From: Paraburkholderia sacchari
GTDB lineage: Bacteria > Pseudomonadota > Gammaproteobacteria > Burkholderiales > Burkholderiaceae
DNA length: 64,000 bases
Assembly (NCBI RefSeq): GCF_000785435.2
Contig: NZ_JTDB02000008.1
Coordinates: 186,001 to 250,000, forward strand
Reading direction: 5' to 3'
Shown here: positions 15,833 through 24,863 of the stretch, in pieces
Position numbering within the stretch: the first letter of the stretch is position 1
Layout: each line of letters opens with the position of its first letter
Notes under the pieces: model-generated
Database searches by the model: none
What the model saw: the letters and a program-made list of their open reading frames with translations, nothing else
What the model was told of the DNA's origin: nothing
Translations under genes and position numbers: made by a program

Positions 15833-16369
15833 ATGGCCTCGCTTTCTTCGCTTTCCGATAGCCATTTCGTATTGTTTGGCTTGCCCGAGCAGTTCGCGCT
15901 CGACGCCGACGCGCTCGCCCACGCTTACCGCGCCGTGCAGGCGCAGGTGCACCCCGACCGGTTCGCCGCGGCCGGCGAGGCGCAAAAGCGCGTGGCGATG
16001 CAGTGGGCCACGCGCGCGAACGAGGCTTACCAGACGCTGCGCGATCCGCTCAAGCGCGCGACGTATCTGCTGCATTTGCGCGGCATCGAAGTTGGCGCCG
16101 AGAACAATACGGCCATGGAGCCGGCGTTTCTGATGCAGCAGATGGAGTGGCGCGAGGCGATCGAGGATGCGGTGAGCGCGAAGAACGTCGGCGCACTCGA
16201 TGCGCTCGCGGCCGACCTGCGCGACGATGAGCGCGTACGTCTCGCGAAGCTGGGCGCGTTGCTCGATAGCGGTTCGAATCAGCCGGCGGCGGAAGCGGTG
16301 CGTCAGTTGATGTTCGTCGAGCGCGTGGCAGCCGAAGTCGATTCGCAGATCGAGCGGCTGGAGAGTTAG
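15833..16369 (+). CDS. hscB: Fe-S assembly co-chaperone HscB (J-domain)
   Basis: HscB is the J-domain partner that brings IscU to HscA and stimulates its ATPase. The 178-residue protein has an N-terminal J domain with the HPD motif at H40-D42 (QVHPDRFA) and a C-terminal three-helix IscU-binding domain ending in VDSQIERLES. The ATG at 15833 (MASLSSLSDSHFVLFGLP) is chosen because homologues begin there; the frame extends upstream to 15767 without a ribosome site. It lies between iscA and hscA. Confidence 0.94.
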   Translation: MASLSSLSDSHFVLFGLPEQFALDADALAHAYRAVQAQVHPDRFAAAGEAQKRVAMQWATRANEAYQTLRDPLKRATYLLHLRGIEVGAENNTAMEPAFLMQQMEWREAIEDAVSAKNVGALDALAADLRDDERVRLAKLGALLDSGSNQPAAEAVRQLMFVERVAAEVDSQIERLES

Positions 16370-16395
16370 GCGGGGCCGCCCAGGCGGGGCCGCCC
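16368..16395 (+). repeat. Tandem 14-mer AGGCGGGGCCGCCC, two copies
   Basis: Two exact copies stand head to tail at the hscB stop codon (TAG at 16367-16369). They are followed by a short GCGCCC/GGGCGC stem and a run of seven A. The unit is nearly self-complementary, so the RNA could fold. Confidence 0.8.
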
Positions 16396-16513
16396 GGGCG
16401 CCCTTGGGCGCGCGGCAAAAAAAGCGTAGAACACGGATACAGCACAGGGCTGCCGATTCATCGTCGAGACGATCGACCCGACGATGCGAGGCGGACCGCA
16501 ACAGATCACACAG

Positions 16514-18385
16514 ATGGCATTACTGCAAATTTCCGAACCCGGCATGGCGCCGGCGCCGCATCAGCGGCGGCTCGCCGTCGGCATCGACCTCGGCACGACG
16601 AATTCGCTGGTCGCCGCGGTACGCAGCGGCGTGCCCGACGTGTTGCCCGACGAAGACGGCCATGTGCTGCTGCCGTCGGTCGTGCGCTATCTCGCGAACG
16701 GCGGTCGCCGCATTGGACGCTCGGCCAAGGCCGAGGCCGCGAGCGACCCGCGCAACACGATTGTCTCGGTCAAGCGCTTCATGGGCCGCGGCAAGGCCGA
16801 CGTGGAAGGCGCGGCGAACGCGCCGTACGAATTCATCGATGCGCCGGGCATGGTGCAGATCCAGACGGTCGACGGCGTGAAGAGCCCCGTCGAGGTCTCG
16901 GCGGAAATCCTCGCCACGCTGCGCCAGCGCGCCGAAGACACGCTCGGCGATGAACTCGTCGGCGCGGTCATCACGGTGCCGGCGTATTTCGACGAAGCGC
17001 AGCGCCAGGCCACCAAGGACGCTGCGCGCCTCGCTGGCCTGAACGTGCTGCGCCTGCTGAACGAGCCGACCGCTGCTGCGATCGCCTATGGCCTCGATAA
17101 TGGCGCCGAAGGGCTCTACGCGGTCTATGACCTCGGCGGCGGCACCTTCGACCTGTCGATCCTCAAGCTCACCAAGGGCGTCTTTGAAGTGCTCGCGGCG
17201 GGCGGCGACTCCGCGCTCGGCGGCGACGACTTCGATCAGGCGCTCTTCGCCTGGGTGCTGGAGCAGTCCGGCATCGAGCGCGCGGCGCTCCAGCCAGAAG
17301 ACGTGCGCTTGCTGCTCGACCGCGCGCGCGACGCGAAAGAAGCGCTCTCGTCGGCGCCCGAGGCGCGCATTGAAGTCACGCTCTCGAACAGCAAGCAGAT
17401 CGCGCTGACGATCGACGAGCCGCAGTTCGAGGCGCTTACGCAGGCGCTCGTGCAGCGCACGCTCACGCCCACGAGGAAGGCCCTGCGCGACGCCAAGGTG
17501 GCTGCGACGGAAGTGAAGGGCGTGGTGCTGGTGGGCGGCGCGACGCGCATGCCGGTCGTTCGCCGCGCCGTCGAGCAGTACTTCGGCCAGGCGCCGCTCA
17601 CGAATCTGGACCCCGATCAGGTCGTCGCACTCGGCGCGGCGATCCAGGCCGACCTGCTCGCGGGCAACCGCGGCGGCGAGGACGACTGGCTGCTGCTCGA
17701 CGTGATCCCGCTGTCGCTCGGCGTGGAGACGATGGGTGGCCTCGTCGAGAAGATCATTCCGCGCAACTCGACCATTCCGGTCGCGCGCGCACAGGACTTC
17801 ACGACCTTCAAGGACGGCCAGACCGCAATGGCGATCCACGTGGTGCAGGGCGAGCGCGAGCTCGTCTCCGACTGCCGTTCGCTCGCGCGCTTCGAGTTGC
17901 GCGGCATTCCGCCGATGGCAGCGGGCGCGGCACGCATCCGCGTGACCTACCAGGTGGACGCCGACGGCCTGTTGTCCGTGTTCGCGCGCGAGCAGCTTTC
18001 GGGCGTGGAGGCGTCGGTGGTGGTGAAGCCGTCCTACGGCCTCGCCGACGACGACATCGCGAAGATGCTCGAGGACAGCTTCAAGACCGCCGACATCGAC
18101 ATGCGCGCCCGCGCGCTGCGCGAGGCGCAGGTCGAGGCGCAGCGCGTGATCGAGGCGACCAACTCTGCCTTGGCCGCCGACGGCGAACTCCTCGACGAAG
18201 CCGAGCGCGCGCAGCTCGATGCGCTGATCGGCGCGCTCGGGCAAATCGTGCAGGGCGAGGACACGGACGCGATCGAAGCGGCAACCAAGTCGCTCGCCGA
18301 AGGCACCGACGAGTTTGCCGCGCGGCGCATGGACAAGGGCATCAAGCGCGCGCTCGCGGGCAAGAAGCTCGACGAAATTGGTTGA
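16514..18385 (+). CDS. hscA: Fe-S assembly chaperone HscA (Hsp70 family)
   Basis: HscA is the specialised Hsp70 that, with HscB, drives cluster release from IscU by binding its LPPVK motif. The 623-residue protein has the Hsp70 ATPase signatures GIDLGTTNS (about 23-31), AVYDLGGGTFDLSIL and VVLVGGATRMPVVRR, then a substrate-binding domain and helical lid. Its position between hscB and fdx and its divergence from DnaK (no long C-terminal tail ending in EEVKD-like residues) identify it as HscA. The ATG at 16514 is preferred to 16484 because MALLQISEPG matches the family start. Confidence 0.96.
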   Translation: MALLQISEPGMAPAPHQRRLAVGIDLGTTNSLVAAVRSGVPDVLPDEDGHVLLPSVVRYLANGGRRIGRSAKAEAASDPRNTIVSVKRFMGRGKADVEGAANAPYEFIDAPGMVQIQTVDGVKSPVEVSAEILATLRQRAEDTLGDELVGAVITVPAYFDEAQRQATKDAARLAGLNVLRLLNEPTAAAIAYGLDNGAEGLYAVYDLGGGTFDLSILKLTKGVFEVLAAGGDSALGGDDFDQALFAWVLEQSGIERAALQPEDVRLLLDRARDAKEALSSAPEARIEVTLSNSKQIALTIDEPQFEALTQALVQRTLTPTRKALRDAKVAATEVKGVVLVGGATRMPVVRRAVEQYFGQAPLTNLDPDQVVALGAAIQADLLAGNRGGEDDWLLLDVIPLSLGVETMGGLVEKIIPRNSTIPVARAQDFTTFKDGQTAMAIHVVQGERELVSDCRSLARFELRGIPPMAAGAARIRVTYQVDADGLLSVFAREQLSGVEASVVVKPSYGLADDDIAKMLEDSFKTADIDMRARALREAQVEAQRVIEATNSALAADGELLDEAERAQLDALIGALGQIVQGEDTDAIEAATKSLAEGTDEFAARRMDKGIKRALAGKKLDEIG

Positions 18386-18544
18386 ACGCGCGCTGGCCCA
18401 TGCACCGGGAAGCAAGATGTAAAGCACGTGACGCGTGCGTGCTTTCCCGATGTGGCAAGGCGCGCGACCTCAGTAGAATGGGCGATGACACCGTCGGCAG
18501 GCGGGGCGCGCCCGATACAGAAGTTATTGGATACGGAAATCACA

Positions 18545-18886
18545 ATGCCTCAAATCGTGGTGCTGCCCCATGTCGAACTGTGTCCGGAGGGCGCGGTCAT
18601 CGACGCCAAGCCGGGCGAGAGTGTGTGCGATGCGCTGCTCGAACACGGCATCGAGATCGAACATGCTTGCGAGAAGTCGTGCGCCTGCACGACCTGTCAC
18701 GTGATCGTGCGCGAAGGTTTCGATGCACTCGAGCCGTCGGAGGAAACCGAAGACGACCTGCTCGACAAGGCATGGGGTCTGGAGCCCACTTCGCGGCTGT
18801 CGTGCCAGGCCCTCGTGCCCGCCGAAGATGACCTGGTGATCGAGATTCCGCGTTACTCGATCAACCACGCGAAGGAAAATCACTAA
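18545..18886 (+). CDS. fdx: ISC-type [2Fe-2S] ferredoxin
   Basis: This ferredoxin supplies electrons for cluster assembly on IscU. The 113-residue protein has the adrenodoxin-type ligands C42, C48 and C51 in ACEKSCACTTC and C87 in LSCQAL, the same numbering as E. coli Fdx. The ATG at 18545 (MPQIVVLPHVELCPEG) gives the family N-terminus; the frame is open upstream to 18428, but that sequence is not conserved. It lies 159 bases behind hscA and 26 before iscX. Confidence 0.96.
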   Translation: MPQIVVLPHVELCPEGAVIDAKPGESVCDALLEHGIEIEHACEKSCACTTCHVIVREGFDALEPSEETEDDLLDKAWGLEPTSRLSCQALVPAEDDLVIEIPRYSINHAKENH

Positions 18887-18912
18887 TCCATCGGAAAGAG
18901 GAGCGCGCTGCC

Positions 18913-19110
18913 ATGAAGTGGACCGATACGCAGGACATCGCAATGGCGTTGACGGATACGCATCCCGAGATCGACCCGCAGTACGTGCGCTTCACCGATC
19001 TGCATCGCTGGATCACCGAGCTCGAGGGTTTCGACGACGCTCCCGATCGCTCGAACGAGAAGATCCTGGAGGCCATTCAGGCGGCCTGGATCGAAGAAGC
19101 GGGCTACTGA
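18913..19110 (+). CDS. iscX: Fe-S assembly protein IscX
   Basis: IscX is a small acidic protein that binds IscS and iron and modulates the rate of cluster assembly. The 65-residue product (MKWTDTQDIAMAL, DPQYVRFTDLHRWITEL, ILEAIQAAWIEE) matches the family in length and acidic pattern. A GAGGAGCG ribosome site precedes the ATG. It closes the isc operon before a strong terminator. Confidence 0.95.
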   Translation: MKWTDTQDIAMALTDTHPEIDPQYVRFTDLHRWITELEGFDDAPDRSNEKILEAIQAAWIEEAGY

Positions 19111-19162
19111 TCCGCATCGCGTGGGCTGTTGCGCGGGTGACTACAGTGTCAAGCTCGCGCAG

Positions 19163-19201
19163 AAAAAAGGCGATTCACCTTCACGGTGAGTCGCCTTTTT
19201 T
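19163..19201. terminator. Bidirectional terminator at the end of the isc operon
   Basis: A 17-bp stem with one G-T pair (AAAAAAGGCGATTCACC against GGTGAGTCGCCTTTTTT, loop TTCA) has a T-run on one strand and an A-run on the other. It can serve iscX on the plus strand and the convergent glycine-zipper gene on the minus strand. Confidence 0.9.
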
Positions 19202-19235
19202 CGTTTCTGGAATCGAGCGCGAAGCTACGCGTTCG

Positions 19236-19961
19236 TCATCCCGCCGCAAGCGTGCCGTGCTCGACATGCACGCGCTGGCCTTGCTGGAACGGCGGCGCCT
19301 GGTGGTAGGTGAAGTAGCGCGTCTTGCCGTTGTCCATGCGCACGCGCACCGAGTAGCTCGTGGTGCTGCGCAGGTGCTTTTCCACCGCGTTGCCGCCGAC
19401 GCCGCCACCCAGCGCGCCGAGCAAGGTCATGGCCGTGCGGCCATTGCCGCTGCCGAATTGATTGCCGATAACGCCGCCGGCGACTGCGCCACCCACCGCG
19501 CCGATGCCGGTGCCGTGGCCTTCCTGACGCGATTCGGAGATACCTTCGACCACGCCGCACGAGGCGCACGCGGTCTGCTGGGGTGGCGCTTCCTGAGCGT
19601 ATTGCTGCGGCTGCTGGGCGTATTGCGGCGGCGGGGCCGCCGGTGCTGCCGGCTGTTGCTGGGCCACGGGCGCAGGCTGCGGCTCAGCGGGTGCGTTCTG
19701 CTCGTTCTGCGCACCATTTTGTGCGATTTGCGCGCTGGTCGCGGGCCGGGTCGAGTCGACCACCGGCTGCGAGGCCATCATCTCGGTCTGGCCGGTCTGG
19801 CTTTGGGCGTTCTGCCCGGTCGTGCTCGAGGCCTTGGGGAAGACGCCGGTGATGGCCGCCGTGGCCGCCAGGCTGGCAACAATGACTGCGGCCGCCGCAG
19901 TGGCGACGAGCGGGTGAATGCGGCGGTTCGGTGTGGTCGGTTTCGGATCGGGACTGTTCAT
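19236..19961 (-). CDS. Glycine-zipper domain membrane protein
   Basis: The 241-residue protein has a cytoplasmic N-terminus, one transmembrane segment at about 19-42 (VATAAAAVIVASLAATAAIT) and a long Gln/Pro/Ala-rich linker. A paired glycine zipper follows (GIGAVGGAVAGGVIGNQFG, then GALGGGVGGNA), with a small C-terminal domain ending in VEHGTLAAG. This layout is that of the SlyB/PcP-like or YmgG-like glycine-zipper proteins of the cell envelope; unlike SlyB there is no lipobox. The start at 19961 has GGAG eight bases upstream. Two cysteines (TACASCG) precede the zipper. Function is not known beyond an envelope role. It is convergent with the isc operon. Confidence 0.82.
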   Translation of the reverse strand: MNSPDPKPTTPNRRIHPLVATAAAAVIVASLAATAAITGVFPKASSTTGQNAQSQTGQTEMMASQPVVDSTRPATSAQIAQNGAQNEQNAPAEPQPAPVAQQQPAAPAAPPPQYAQQPQQYAQEAPPQQTACASCGVVEGISESRQEGHGTGIGAVGGAVAGGVIGNQFGSGNGRTAMTLLGALGGGVGGNAVEKHLRSTTSYSVRVRMDNGKTRYFTYHQAPPFQQGQRVHVEHGTLAAG

Positions 19962-20180
19962 GAGTGGCTCCGTCTTGAGCAGAGTTGGCTTTGTTCCAAC
20001 AAGTTTGGGCCAATTCGATCGATCGGACGTTTCAAGTTGTAACCTGACTTGTGCGAGCACAAGTCGAAACAGGGACCGTATGATGCCAGGGGGCTTGCTG
20101 CCCGGCATGACGCGGGTTTTCCGCGTACCGCATCTGGCGCGCCCGGGCAGTGGGATGAGGCGCATTTACTGCCGGTTACA

Positions 20181-20221
20181 AATGCAAACGGGGCGCATAC
20201 GGCGTGAGCCGCATGCGCCCC
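20181..20221 (-). terminator. Terminator of the prfB-lysS transcript
   Basis: On the minus strand a two-part stem (GGGGCGCAT outer, CGGC inner, loop of 4) lies just past the lysS stop and is followed by GTTTGCATTTG. The stem is strong and the T-tract interrupted. Confidence 0.7.
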
Positions 20222-20249
20222 TGGCACCCCTGTCGGGCGCGTGTGAGGC

Positions 20250-21785
20250 TTAGTCTTCGCGGCGCAGATGCGGGAAGAGAATCACGTCACGGATACTGGC
20301 GCTGTCGGTGAGCAGCATGATCAGGCGGTCGATGCCGATGCCGCAGCCGCCCGTCGGGGGCATGCCGTACTCGAGCGCGCGAATGTAGTCGGCGTCGTAG
20401 TACATCGCTTCCTCGTCGCCGGCGTCCTTCTGCTCGACCTGCTTCTTGAAGCGCGCGGCCTGGTCTTCCGGATCGTTGAGCTCGGAGAAGCCGTTGGCGA
20501 TCTCGCGGCCCGTGATGAAGAGTTCGAAGCGCTCGGTAATGCCCGGCGTCGAATCGGAGGCGCGCGCGAGCGGTGAGACTTCGACCGGGTAGTCGATGAT
20601 GAAGGTCGGCTCCCACAGCTGCGATTCGGCCGTCTCTTCGAAGAGCGCAAGCTGGAGCGAGCCCACGCCTGCGTTCAGGAACGCGGGCTGGTTTGCGTCC
20701 ACGCCGAACTTCTTGAGTTCGGTGCGCAGGAAGGCGGCGTCGGCGAGCTGCTCGTTCGTGTATTGCGGCGCGTACTTCTGGATCGCCTGGGTGATCGTCA
20801 AACGATGGAACGGCTTCGAGAGGTCGAGTTGGCGGCCCTGATAGGTGAGCACGGCGTTGCCGCGCGCATCCACGGCGGCCTGGCGGATCAGCTGTTCCGT
20901 GAAGTCCATGAGCCACGTGTAGTCCGTGTACGCGGCGTAGAACTCCATCATCGTGAATTCCGGATTGTGACGCGGCGAAACGCCTTCGTTACGGAAGTTC
21001 CGGTTGATCTCGAATACGCGTTCGAAGCCGCCCACGACGAGGCGCTTCAGATAGAGCTCGGGCGCGATGCGCATGAACATCTGCATGTCGAGCGCGTTGT
21101 GGTGCGTGACGAACGGCTTGGCAGCCGCGCCGCCCGGGATCGGGTGCAGCATGGGCGTTTCGACTTCCATGAAGCCGGCGTCGGCCATGAAGCGGCGCAC
21201 CGACGAGATCGCCCTGGTGCGGGCGACGAACGTATCGCGTGCTTCGGGCGTGACGATCAGGTCGACATAGCGCTGGCGATAGCGCATTTCCTGGTCCGAG
21301 AGGCCATGGAACTTGTCCGGGAGCGGGCGCAGCGACTTCGAGAGCAGGCGCAGCTCCGTGCAGCGCACCGAGAGTTCGCCCTTGTTGGTGCGGAACAGCA
21401 CGCCCTTCGCGGCGACGATGTCGCCGAGATCCCACTTCTTGAAGGCGTCGTAGGTGGTCTCGCCCACGTCGGCGGGCGTGATGAAGAACTGGATCTGGCC
21501 CGAGCCGTCGCGCACCGTCGCGAAGCTCGCCTTGCCCATCACGCGCTTGAGCATCATGCGGCCCGCGATTGACACTTCGAGGGCCTGCGCTTCGAGCGCG
21601 TCCTTGTCGGTGTCGGAGTACTCGCGCTGCAGATCGGCGGCGTGGTGGGTGGGGCGGAAGTCGTTCGGATAGGCGACACCCGCTTCGCGCAGCGCGCGCA
21701 GCTTTTCGCGGCGCTCGGCGATGATCTGGTTGTCGTCGACTTCGGGCGCGGCGCTGGCCGCGTTCGGCTGGGTCGGTTCGGTCAT
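20250..21785 (-). CDS. lysS: Lysyl-tRNA synthetase, class II
   Basis: LysRS charges tRNA-Lys. The 511-residue class IIb synthetase has an N-terminal OB-fold anticodon-binding domain (SIAGRMMLKRVMGKASFATVR... region). The catalytic motif 2 region is FRNEGVSPRHNPEFTMMEFY and motif 3 is GGCGIGIDRLIMLL near the C-terminus. Length is as expected (E. coli LysS 505). It follows prfB by 124 bases on the same strand, the same neighbourhood as in E. coli, so the two are probably cotranscribed. Confidence 0.97.
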   Translation of the reverse strand: MTEPTQPNAASAAPEVDDNQIIAERREKLRALREAGVAYPNDFRPTHHAADLQREYSDTDKDALEAQALEVSIAGRMMLKRVMGKASFATVRDGSGQIQFFITPADVGETTYDAFKKWDLGDIVAAKGVLFRTNKGELSVRCTELRLLSKSLRPLPDKFHGLSDQEMRYRQRYVDLIVTPEARDTFVARTRAISSVRRFMADAGFMEVETPMLHPIPGGAAAKPFVTHHNALDMQMFMRIAPELYLKRLVVGGFERVFEINRNFRNEGVSPRHNPEFTMMEFYAAYTDYTWLMDFTEQLIRQAAVDARGNAVLTYQGRQLDLSKPFHRLTITQAIQKYAPQYTNEQLADAAFLRTELKKFGVDANQPAFLNAGVGSLQLALFEETAESQLWEPTFIIDYPVEVSPLARASDSTPGITERFELFITGREIANGFSELNDPEDQAARFKKQVEQKDAGDEEAMYYDADYIRALEYGMPPTGGCGIGIDRLIMLLTDSASIRDVILFPHLRRED

Positions 21786-21909
21786 GGTGGCTTCGATGTT
21801 TTGATTCGCGGCTTGTTTGCCGCGGAAGATTCGCGCGGATGTTTCGGTTAGCGGCCCGGGCGGGGTGCCTCACGGGTCGCAGCGCGGCAGGATAGGGCGG
21901 CGCCCGGGC

Positions 21910-23014
21910 TTACACGCCCTGTTTCAGGCTTGCGCTGATGAAAGCGTCGAGATCGCCGTCGAGCACGGCCTTGGTGTTGCTGATTTCGACGTTCGTGCGC
22001 AGATCCTTGATGCGGCTGTTGTCGAGCACGTAGGAGCGGATCTGGTGGCCCCAGCCCACGTCCGACTTGCCCGCTTCGAGCTTGTCCTGCTCCGACTGGC
22101 GCTTGCGCATTTCGGCTTCGTACAGGCGCGACTTCAGCATCGCCATGGCTTCGGCGCGGTTGCGGTGCTGCGAGCGGTCGTTCTGGCATTGCACGACGAT
22201 GCCCGACGGGATGTGCGTGATACGCACGGCGGAGTCGGTTTTGTTGATGTGCTGACCGCCCGCGCCCGAGGCGCGGTACGTGTCGATGCGCAGATCGGCC
22301 GGATTGACTTCGATCTCGAACGAATCGTCGATTTCCGGATACACGAACACCGACGAGAACGACGTGTGACGCCCGCCCGACGAATCGAACGGCGACTTGC
22401 GCACGAGGCGGTGAATGCCGGTTTCGGTGCGCAGGAAGCCGTAGGCGTATTCGCCCTCGACCTTGATGGTCGCGCTCTTGATGCCGGCCACGTCGCCTTC
22501 GGACTCTTCGAGCACCTCGGTCTTGAAGCCCTTGCGCTCGCAATAGCGCACGTACTGGCGCAGCAGCATCGACGCCCAGTCGCAGGCCTCGGTGCCGCCC
22601 GCGCCCGCCTGGATGTCGATGAACGCGTTGTTCGGGTCGGCCGGATTCGCGAACATGCGGCGGAACTCGACGTCGGCGACGCGCGCTTCGATCGCCTGAG
22701 CATCGGTTTCGATGGCGACGAGCGTGTCCTCGTCGCCTTCTTCGCGGGCCATCTCGAAGAGATCCTGGGTGTCGCGCGTGTCGTTCTCGATGCCGTCGAG
22801 CACATGCACCACGCCTTCAAGGAGCTTCTTCTCCTTGCCGAGACCCTGGGCGTGTTTGGAGTCGTTCCAGACGTTGGGGTCTTCGAGTTCGCTGTTGACT
22901 TCGACGAGCCGTCGGGCTTTTACGTCGTAGTCAAAGATACCCCCGTAGCTCGCCCGCGCGCGTGCGCAGGTCCGCCAAAAGGGCTTCGATCGCGTTGAGA
23001 CGTTCCGCTTCCAT
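21910..23014 (-). CDS. prfB: Peptide chain release factor 2, programmed +1 frameshift
   Basis: RF2 terminates translation at UGA and UAA. The gene needs a +1 frameshift: 27 codons from the ATG at 23014 end in CTT TGA C, and the second frame continues from 22932 to the stop at 21910, giving 367 residues (E. coli RF2 365). In the second frame are the UGA-recognising SPF motif (RKSPFDSSGGRHTS) and the catalytic GGQ (GAGGQHINKTDSAV). Ignoring the frameshift would wrongly shorten the protein to a start near 22812. Low RF2 favours the shift, so the gene regulates itself. It is followed by lysS. Confidence 0.97.
22931..22946 (-). promoter_or_regulatory. RF2 recoding site (internal Shine-Dalgarno + slippery CTT TGA C)
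   Basis: Reading on the minus strand, GGGGGTATCTTTGAC contains a Shine-Dalgarno-like G-run three bases before the slippery codon CTT and the in-frame TGA (22933-22931). This is the classical bacterial prfB recoding signal. Confidence 0.95.
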
Positions 23015-23045
23015 TTGTGTCGTGATCCGGCGTGTAAAACATCAA

Positions 23046-23051
23046 ATTATA
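23046..23051 (-). promoter_or_regulatory. Probable -10 element of prfB
   Basis: A perfect TATAAT on the minus strand lies 31 bases before the prfB start, in the 98-base gap behind recJ. The nearest -35-like sequence (TTGATG) is only 14 bases away, so the promoter is weakly supported. Confidence 0.45.
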
Positions 23052-23112
23052 GCCGATTGGACATGCATCAAGGGCGCGGCGGCCACGTCCGCTGTGCGGC
23101 TCGGGTTGCCGC

Positions 23113-24819
23113 TCAGAGCACCGCGTGCTCCACCACGAGCTGCACGCGCGAGACGCCGTTCCACGTATCGCGCACGAGTCGGTAGGCAACGGTCGTACGC
23201 TGGGGCAGCGTCTCGGTGTGATTGAACCAGATCGCGTTGAAGCGCTGGCGCCCGCGCAGCAGTTGCAGCTTCAGATGCTTGTCCTTCACGAGCGCCTGCG
23301 AGGCCACCTCGAATTCGCCCGAGAAAACCGGTGCCGGAAAGCCCTGGCCCCACACGGCCGCGTCGAGCATTTCGACGAAATCGGGTGTGAACCACGCGTC
23401 TTCGAGCTCGCCGTCGGTTTCCACCGTGCGCGCGAGCGCCTCGGCGGAGAGCCATTCGCGGCCCACGCGCTCGAACGCGGCGGCAAAGCGCGGCACGTCC
23501 GCGGCGGCGATCGTCATGCCCGCGGCCATTGCGTGGCCGCCGAACTTGTGGATCAGGCCGCGCTCGCGCTTGCTGATGAGGTCGATGGCGTCGCGCAGAT
23601 GGAAACCGGGGATCGACCGGCCCGAACCCTTCACGAGTTCGCCGTTGTCGTCGGCGGGCGCGAACGTGAAGGAGGGGCGGTGGAACTTCTCCTTGAGCCG
23701 CCCGGCGACGATGCCGATCACGCCCTGATGCCAGCCCTCGTTGAAGAGCGTGAGCGTGGCGTTGTCCTGTGGATCGACGCTGGCGAGGTCGGCGAGAGCC
23801 TGTTGCTGCATGCCCGCTTCGATTTCGCGGCGCTCGCGGTTCATCGTGTCGAGTTGCTGAGCGAGTTCCCAGGCGCGGCCCACATCGTCGGTGGTCAGGC
23901 ATTCGATACCGAGCGACATGTCTGAGAGGCGGCCCGCCGCGTTCAGGCGCGGCCCGAGCGCGAAGCCCAGATCGAAGCCCGAAGCGCTTTTCGCGTCGCG
24001 GCCCGCGGCGCGGAACAGCGCGGCGATGCCGGGCTGCATGCGGCCGTTGCGGATGCGCTGCAGCCCCTGCGCGACGAGCACGCGGTTGTTGCAGTCGAGC
24101 TTGACGACGTCGGCAACGGTGCCGAGCGCGACCAGATCGAGCAGGCCGTCCAGACGCGGCTCGGGGCGTGTTTCGTCGAACCAGCAGCGCTGGCGCAGTT
24201 CGGCGCGCAACGCGAGCAGCGTATAGAACATGACGCCCACGCCCGCGATGCACTTGCTCTCGAACGTGCAGCCCGGCTGGTTCGGATTGACGATGGCGCG
24301 TGCGTCCGGGAGCGTGTCGCCGGGCAGATGGTGGTCGGTCACGAGCACTTCGATGCCGAGCTCGTTGGCGGCTTCCACGCCTTCCACGCTGGCGATGCCG
24401 TTGTCCACCGTGATCAGGATGTCGGGCGGCCCGCCCTTGCGTTGTGCCGCGAGTGCGACGATTTCGGGCGTGAGGCCGTAGCCATACTCGAAACGGTTCG
24501 GCACCAGATAGTCGATTTGCGCGCCGAGCATGCGCAGGCCGCGCACGGCCACGGCGCAGGCGGTTGCGCCGTCACAGTCGTAGTCGGCGACCACGAGCAT
24601 GCGGCACTCCGCTTCGAGCGCGTCGGCGAGCAAGATCGCGGCGTCGTCGAGCCCCTTCATGCCGGTGGGCGGGAGCAGCCGGTTGAGGCCGGTTTCGATC
24701 TCGTCGGGCTGGCAGACGCCGCGCGCGGCGTAGAGCCGGGCGAGCACCGGGTGCAGGCCGTGGCGGACCAGGGCTTCGGTATCGGCGGGGGAGCAGGCGC
24801 GGGTGACGATTCGGGTCAT
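23113..24819 (-). CDS. recJ: Single-stranded-DNA-specific exonuclease RecJ
   Basis: RecJ is a 5'-3' exonuclease on single-stranded DNA, acting in the RecF pathway, mismatch repair and base excision repair. The 568-residue protein belongs to the DHH phosphoesterases: motif I is VVADYDCDGATACAVA, motif II lies in TVDNGIAS and motif III is VTDHHLPG. A DHHA1 region with HKFGGHAMAAGMT and a C-terminal OB-fold follow. The start at 24819 (MTRIVTRACSP) is chosen by family likeness. An ATG at 24867 overlaps the stop of the upstream gene as ATGA, which suggests translational coupling and is a real alternative (584 residues). Confidence 0.95.
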   Translation of the reverse strand: MTRIVTRACSPADTEALVRHGLHPVLARLYAARGVCQPDEIETGLNRLLPPTGMKGLDDAAILLADALEAECRMLVVADYDCDGATACAVAVRGLRMLGAQIDYLVPNRFEYGYGLTPEIVALAAQRKGGPPDILITVDNGIASVEGVEAANELGIEVLVTDHHLPGDTLPDARAIVNPNQPGCTFESKCIAGVGVMFYTLLALRAELRQRCWFDETRPEPRLDGLLDLVALGTVADVVKLDCNNRVLVAQGLQRIRNGRMQPGIAALFRAAGRDAKSASGFDLGFALGPRLNAAGRLSDMSLGIECLTTDDVGRAWELAQQLDTMNRERREIEAGMQQQALADLASVDPQDNATLTLFNEGWHQGVIGIVAGRLKEKFHRPSFTFAPADDNGELVKGSGRSIPGFHLRDAIDLISKRERGLIHKFGGHAMAAGMTIAAADVPRFAAAFERVGREWLSAEALARTVETDGELEDAWFTPDFVEMLDAAVWGQGFPAPVFSGEFEVASQALVKDKHLKLQLLRGRQRFNAIWFNHTETLPQRTTVAYRLVRDTWNGVSRVQLVVEHAVL

Positions 24820-24863
24820 GCGTGAGAGGTCGTGGAAAAAACGCGTGGAGAAAACATTGGATG

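Noticed and set aside
16514..18385. dnaK instead of hscA
   Set aside because: The Hsp70 gene lies between hscB and fdx, is shorter than DnaK and lacks its C-terminal tail; HscA fits better.
18421..18445. Terminator between hscA and fdx
   Set aside because: An AAAGCACG/CGTGCTTT stem exists but is followed by CCCG instead of a T-tract, and the operon continues, so termination is not supported.
21910..23014. prfB as a frameshifted pseudogene
   Set aside because: The shift lies exactly at the known CTT TGA C recoding site with its internal Shine-Dalgarno, so the gene is intact.
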